A stretch of DNA of 64,000 bases from UBA6136 sp044350805 (GTDB taxonomy: Bacteria; Pseudomonadota; Gammaproteobacteria; Methylococcales; Methylococcaceae), in contig JBILGU010000003.1 in the NCBI GenBank assembly GCA_044350805.1, forward strand, positions 62,001 to 126,000, in the 5' to 3' direction. A program made the translations under genes and the position numbers. Below the pieces are notes generated by a model. The model did not search any database and was not told the origin of the DNA. It worked only from the letters and a program-made list of their open reading frames with translations. This document shows, piece after piece, positions 61,186 to 64,000 of this stretch (position 1 is its first letter; each line of letters starts with the position of its first letter).

Positions 61186-62547
61186 ATGAATACCGAACCC
61201 TTGCCGAATATACCCACACCGATTCCGCCCGAGAATGACGCCAGGCAGAATCTACGTTGGCTGTTTGTTTTGAGAAACCTCATGATCATCGGTGAGGGCT
61301 TGATCATTTTTATCAGCCTTTATGGTTTGGATATCCCCCTTCGTGAGGTTCCGCTGTGGGCGATTTTGACCCTTCTCTCCATTTTCAACTGGTGGACTTG
61401 GCTCAGGCTGAGCACCCGGGAGCCGATTTCGGAAAATGAACTTTTCATCCAGTTATCCTGTGATGTACTGGCCATTACGGCGATCCTCTACTTCACGGGT
61501 GGAGCCACCAATCCCATAGCCTGGTTTTTTTTGCTGCCATTGATCATTGCTGCCACGGTCTTGCCACAGGAATACACCTGGTACATGGTCATGTTTACAT
61601 CCGGCTGTTACACGATGCTGATGGCCTATTACCAGCCATTGCCAGACCTTCAGCCTTTTGATGTTTCGCTGCCCAAGGATCATGGGTTGCGTGCCCTTCA
61701 TGACATGCACGCGACCATGTCCCGCCATGAGTTGGATTTGCATGTTTTCGGGATGTGGTTCGGCTTCGTCTTCAGCGCGGTGATGGTGGCCTATTTCGTG
61801 GTGGAAATGGCGAAAAACCTCAGGGCGCGGGAACGAAGCCTTGCCGAGGAGCGTGAGCAAAGCCTCAGAAATGAAAGGGTTGTCGCGCTTGGAACACTGG
61901 CCGCGGGAGCGGCCCATGAAATGGGGACGCCGCTTGGAACCATGGCGATTCTGATTGGTGAGATCGAGAGCGAATGCGATCCGGTGGATGGCAACGAGTT
62001 GGCCATCAAGATGAAAATCTTGAAAGAACAGGTCTCTCGTTGCAAGCAGGCGCTGTCGGTCATGTCTGCATCGGCTGGGGAGATTCGGGCGGAAAGTGGT
62101 CACCTGATGCCGTTGACGACCTATCTCGATGATGTGGTAAGAAGCTGGAAGCAACAGTTGCGTGGGGTCAAGCTAGACTATCGGAAGGCTGGCCCCGAGC
62201 CGATCCCCGAATTTTTGGCGGAGCAAACCTTAACCCATGCGCTGGTCAATATCCTGAACAATGCTGCAGAGGTTTCAACCGATGGGTTGTCACTTCATGT
62301 TCGATGGGATTACCGCGTGGTCATTTTGAGGATACTGGATACCGGTCCAGGGATTCCCCCGGATATTTCGCGTCAATTGGGAAAAGAGCCGATTTCTACC
62401 AAGGATAATGGGCTTGGAGTGGGTCTGTTCCTTGCCTTCTCGACAATTCACAGGCTTGGTGGCGTAATCGAGATGACTGCAAGGGAGCGGCAGTTGGGGA
62501 CCTGCACCAGAATTGAGCTGCCTGTCGTGGCGCAAAAAAGGATTTAA
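61186..62547 (+). CDS. regB: Redox-sensing histidine kinase RegB/PrrB family
   Basis: Membrane sensor kinase of 453 residues. Six hydrophobic segments lie between about 25 and 208; GGATNPI at 105-111 is the RegB quinone-sensing motif (GGxxNPF). The phosphorylated His is H244 in AAGAAHEMGTPLGTM, and C286 (VSRCKQAL), 42 residues on, is placed like the redox Cys of Rhodobacter RegB. The ATPase domain has the N box ALVNILNNAAEVS and the G boxes DTGPGIPP and GLGVGLFLAF. It is followed by its regulator gene 10 bases on. It probably senses the quinone pool, tying respiration to gene control. Confidence 0.93.
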   Translation: MNTEPLPNIPTPIPPENDARQNLRWLFVLRNLMIIGEGLIIFISLYGLDIPLREVPLWAILTLLSIFNWWTWLRLSTREPISENELFIQLSCDVLAITAILYFTGGATNPIAWFFLLPLIIAATVLPQEYTWYMVMFTSGCYTMLMAYYQPLPDLQPFDVSLPKDHGLRALHDMHATMSRHELDLHVFGMWFGFVFSAVMVAYFVVEMAKNLRARERSLAEEREQSLRNERVVALGTLAAGAAHEMGTPLGTMAILIGEIESECDPVDGNELAIKMKILKEQVSRCKQALSVMSASAGEIRAESGHLMPLTTYLDDVVRSWKQQLRGVKLDYRKAGPEPIPEFLAEQTLTHALVNILNNAAEVSTDGLSLHVRWDYRVVILRILDTGPGIPPDISRQLGKEPISTKDNGLGVGLFLAFSTIHRLGGVIEMTARERQLGTCTRIELPVVAQKRI

Positions 62548-62557
62548 GAGGCTCAAG

Positions 62558-63124
62558 ATGAAAGAAGTCGCTTCCTCGCTCAACGATTTGGAGCAAAAGC
62601 CAACGCTCTTGCTCGTCGATGACGATGTCACTTTTTGTGGTGTCTTGGCTCAGGCCTTAAGTCGTCGGGGGTTTGAGGTTCATGCGGCGACCGACGTGGA
62701 TGAAGGGATTCGCCTGGCGGAATCCGTTGATCCTGAATACGCCGTGATTGATCTTCGGATTGGGCAAGAGTCTGGGCTGCTTTTGGTTAAGCGGTTGCAT
62801 GAGCTCGACGCCAATACGCGCATCGTCATGCTCACCGGGTTTGCCAGTATTGCAACGGCCGTCGAAGCCATCAAGCTGGGTGCGATCCACTACCTCGCCA
62901 AACCTGCAGACGCGGATGAAATTGTTTCGGCGCTCCACAAGGACCAGGGTGACGAGTACGTCGAAATCAAGGAAAAACCGCTCTCCGTGCGACGTTTGGA
63001 GTGGGAGCATTTGCAGAAGATCCTTGTTGAGCACTCGGGCAACATTTCGGCCGCCGCTCGGGCATTGGGCATGCACCGGCGAACCCTGCAGCGAAAGCTT
63101 GAAAAGCGTCCTGTCAAAGACTGA
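62558..63124 (+). CDS. regA: Response regulator RegA/PrrA family
   Basis: Response regulator of 188 residues. The receiver has acidic pocket LLLVDDD at 18-23, phosphorylated D65 in AVIDLRIG, the Thr in VMLTGFAS and the Lys in LAKPADADE. A Pro-rich or charged linker leads to a Fis-type helix-turn-helix (NISAAARALGMHRRTLQRKLEKRP, about 157-180) for DNA binding. ATG 62558 has AGAGG just upstream; earlier in-frame starts lie in regB. RegA relatives control respiration, photosynthesis, CO2 or nitrogen fixation in response to redox state. Confidence 0.94.
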   Translation: MKEVASSLNDLEQKPTLLLVDDDVTFCGVLAQALSRRGFEVHAATDVDEGIRLAESVDPEYAVIDLRIGQESGLLLVKRLHELDANTRIVMLTGFASIATAVEAIKLGAIHYLAKPADADEIVSALHKDQGDEYVEIKEKPLSVRRLEWEHLQKILVEHSGNISAAARALGMHRRTLQRKLEKRPVKD

Positions 63125-63165
63125 CGAAGCGTCCCTCGGTCCCGTCTTGGGGCCAGCTCCCCCCT

Positions 63166-63194
63166 CTTGAAAACTCGGGAGACCGTCCCGATAT
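63166..63194 (+). promoter_or_regulatory. Sigma32-type promoter of groESL
   Basis: CTTGAAA at 63166-63172, 14 bases, CCCGATAT at 63187-63194, a near-consensus RpoH promoter. Confidence 0.7.
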
Positions 63195-63230
63195 CATCCT
63201 TATAGGCCGGGATTCCCCTAAGGACTCGGC

Positions 63231-63258
63231 TTGACAGATCAGGGGGGCTCTTTATGAT
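63231..63258 (+). promoter_or_regulatory. Sigma70 promoter of groESL
   Basis: Perfect TTGACA at 63231-63236, 16 bases, TATGAT at 63253-63258. The start point near 63265 falls inside the CIRCE element. Confidence 0.8.
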
Positions 63259-63284
63259 TGGCACTCTACTGGCTAGAGTGCTAA
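63258..63284 (+). promoter_or_regulatory. CIRCE operator (HrcA binding site)
   Basis: TTGGCACTC - 9 bases - GAGTGCTAA; the consensus is TTAGCACTC-N9-GAGTGCTAA, so only one base differs. It overlaps the sigma70 start point, the place where HrcA represses at normal temperature. Confidence 0.93.
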
Positions 63285-63371
63285 CAGTTGGTCCCGACTG
63301 GCCTCAGCGGATCATCCGGCGAGATCCGGATCCGAATTGATTGAGATGAAAATAGATTAAAGGAGTCCTTG

Positions 63372-63662
63372 ATGAATATTCGTCCCTTGAATGACCGTGT
63401 GATCGTGAAGCGCCTGGAAGAAGAAAAGACTTCCCCGGGTGGCATCGTGATTCCTGATTCCGCAACGGAAAAACCGGTTCGTGGGGAAGTGGTTGCCGTT
63501 GGCGCAGGCAAGGTGCTTGATAACGGTCAGATCCGTCCATTGGCCGTGAAGGCAGGTGAAAAGGTGCTGTTTGGTAAGTATGCCGGCACCGAAATCAAGG
63601 TGGATGGTCAGGAGATTCTGGTCATGCGCGAAGATGACATTATCGCGGTCCTCGAAGGCTGA
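63372..63662 (+). CDS. groES: Co-chaperonin GroES
   Basis: Heptameric 10-kDa lid of the GroEL chamber, 96 residues. It has the start MNIRPLNDRVIVKRLEEE, the mobile loop EEEKTSPGGIVIPDSA near 15-30, GKVLDNGQIRPLAVKAGEKVLFGKYAG and the end LVMREDDIIAVLEG. AAAGGAG at 63359-63365 supports ATG 63372. It is controlled by the sigma32, sigma70 and CIRCE elements upstream, and is followed by groEL 42 bases on. Confidence 0.97.
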   Translation: MNIRPLNDRVIVKRLEEEKTSPGGIVIPDSATEKPVRGEVVAVGAGKVLDNGQIRPLAVKAGEKVLFGKYAGTEIKVDGQEILVMREDDIIAVLEG

Positions 63663-63704
63663 TTTATTTCTCACTAATTTGTATTTGTTAAAGGTAAGAA
63701 ACCC

Positions 63705-64000
63705 ATGGCAGCGAAAGATGTAAGGTTTGGGGATGATGCGCGTAGCCGCATGGTCCGTGGTGTCAATGTTCTGGCTCAGGCGGTAAAGGTCACTTTGGGT
63801 CCGAAGGGTCGCAATGTGGTTCTGGATAAGAGCTTCGGTGCGCCGACGGTGACCAAGGACGGTGTTTCCGTCGCAAAGGAAATCGAATTGGCCGACAAGT
63901 TCGAAAATATGGGAGCGCAGCTGGTCAAGGAAGTGGCCTCGAAAACATCCGATATCGCGGGTGACGGAACGACGACGGCCACGGTTCTTGCTCAGTCGAT
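63705..64000 (+). CDS. groEL: Chaperonin GroEL, amino-terminal part (cut by window end)
   Basis: First 98 residues of the 60-kDa chaperonin: AAKDVRFGDDARSRMVRGVN, then VKVTLGPKGRNVVLDKSFG and, near 83-93, the ATP-binding block AGDGTTTATVLAQS. AAAGG at 63690-63694 lies before ATG 63705. The gene continues past 64000. Confidence 0.97.
   Translation, partial: MAAKDVRFGDDARSRMVRGVNVLAQAVKVTLGPKGRNVVLDKSFGAPTVTKDGVSVAKEIELADKFENMGAQLVKEVASKTSDIAGDGTTTATVLAQS

Overview
The window reads as a chromosomal core segment of a gammaproteobacterium. Evidence for this is the smc-zipA-ligA cluster (ZipA is a gammaproteobacterial division protein), a dusB-fis pair, an E. coli-type SpeD, the BioC/BioH route to biotin, Hsp33, and a full type II secretion operon. 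The organism looks like an aerobic Gram-negative with an LPS outer membrane, a caa3-type cytochrome oxidase and a RegB/RegA redox two-component system. Genus cannot be told from the sequence. Coding density is high and no stretch above 300 bases lacks a gene. I see no rRNA, tRNA, insertion sequence, prophage, plasmid origin or CRISPR array.

Layout. 0-7.2 kb: O-antigen ligase/polymerase-like protein (minus), CorC-type CBS protein, a SpoIIAA/RsbW-like partner-switch pair, oligopeptidase A, an OsmC protein and SpeD. 7.3-14.2 kb: a long minus-strand operon, heptosyltransferase-like GT9 - dusB - fis - purH - glcF - O-methyltransferase - galE. 14.3-18.3 kb: clpB with a sigma32-type promoter, a MEKHLA-domain protein and a divergent aminopropyltransferase-like protein. 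18.3-24.6 kb: smc-zipA-ligA (minus). 24.7-31.6 kb: queF, a YjdM/PhnA zinc-ribbon protein, alaC-hom-thrC (minus), then thiD, a Nif3-like gene and a GNAT gene. 31.6-43.0 kb: type II secretion operon gspE-F-G-H-I-J-K-L-M-(C/N-like)-D plus a small Met/His-rich exported protein. 43.1-45.0 kb: a stand-alone LpxD homologue and exonuclease III. 45.0-49.8 kb: tetR-outer membrane factor divergent from emrA-emrB-like pump genes, with a palindromic operator between. 49.8-54.3 kb: bioBFHCD. 54.4-59.4 kb: DUF2244 and the cytochrome oxidase genes ctaC-ctaD-(36-residue membrane peptide)-ctaG-ctaE. 59.4-61.0 kb: hslO and msrA. 61.2-63.1 kb: regB-regA. 63.1-64.0 kb: groES and the start of groEL, behind a sigma32-like promoter, a sigma70-like promoter and a CIRCE operator.

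The most interesting non-coding structure is between msrA and regB (61003-61185). On the minus strand it reads as a roughly 90-nt RNA with three stem-loops, an exposed CCUCC segment and a strong Rho-independent terminator. Upstream of it, and overlapping a possible regB -35 element, is a sequence closely matching the RegA/RegR-type binding motif as I remember it. This suggests, but does not prove, a redox-controlled small RNA divergent from its own regulator. Other points for a second look are a five-cysteine insertion in threonine synthase, a candidate BirA operator before bioB, and the GspC/N-like protein that has no PDZ domain. Most of the window is ordinary housekeeping DNA, and I found no clear new multi-gene system in it.
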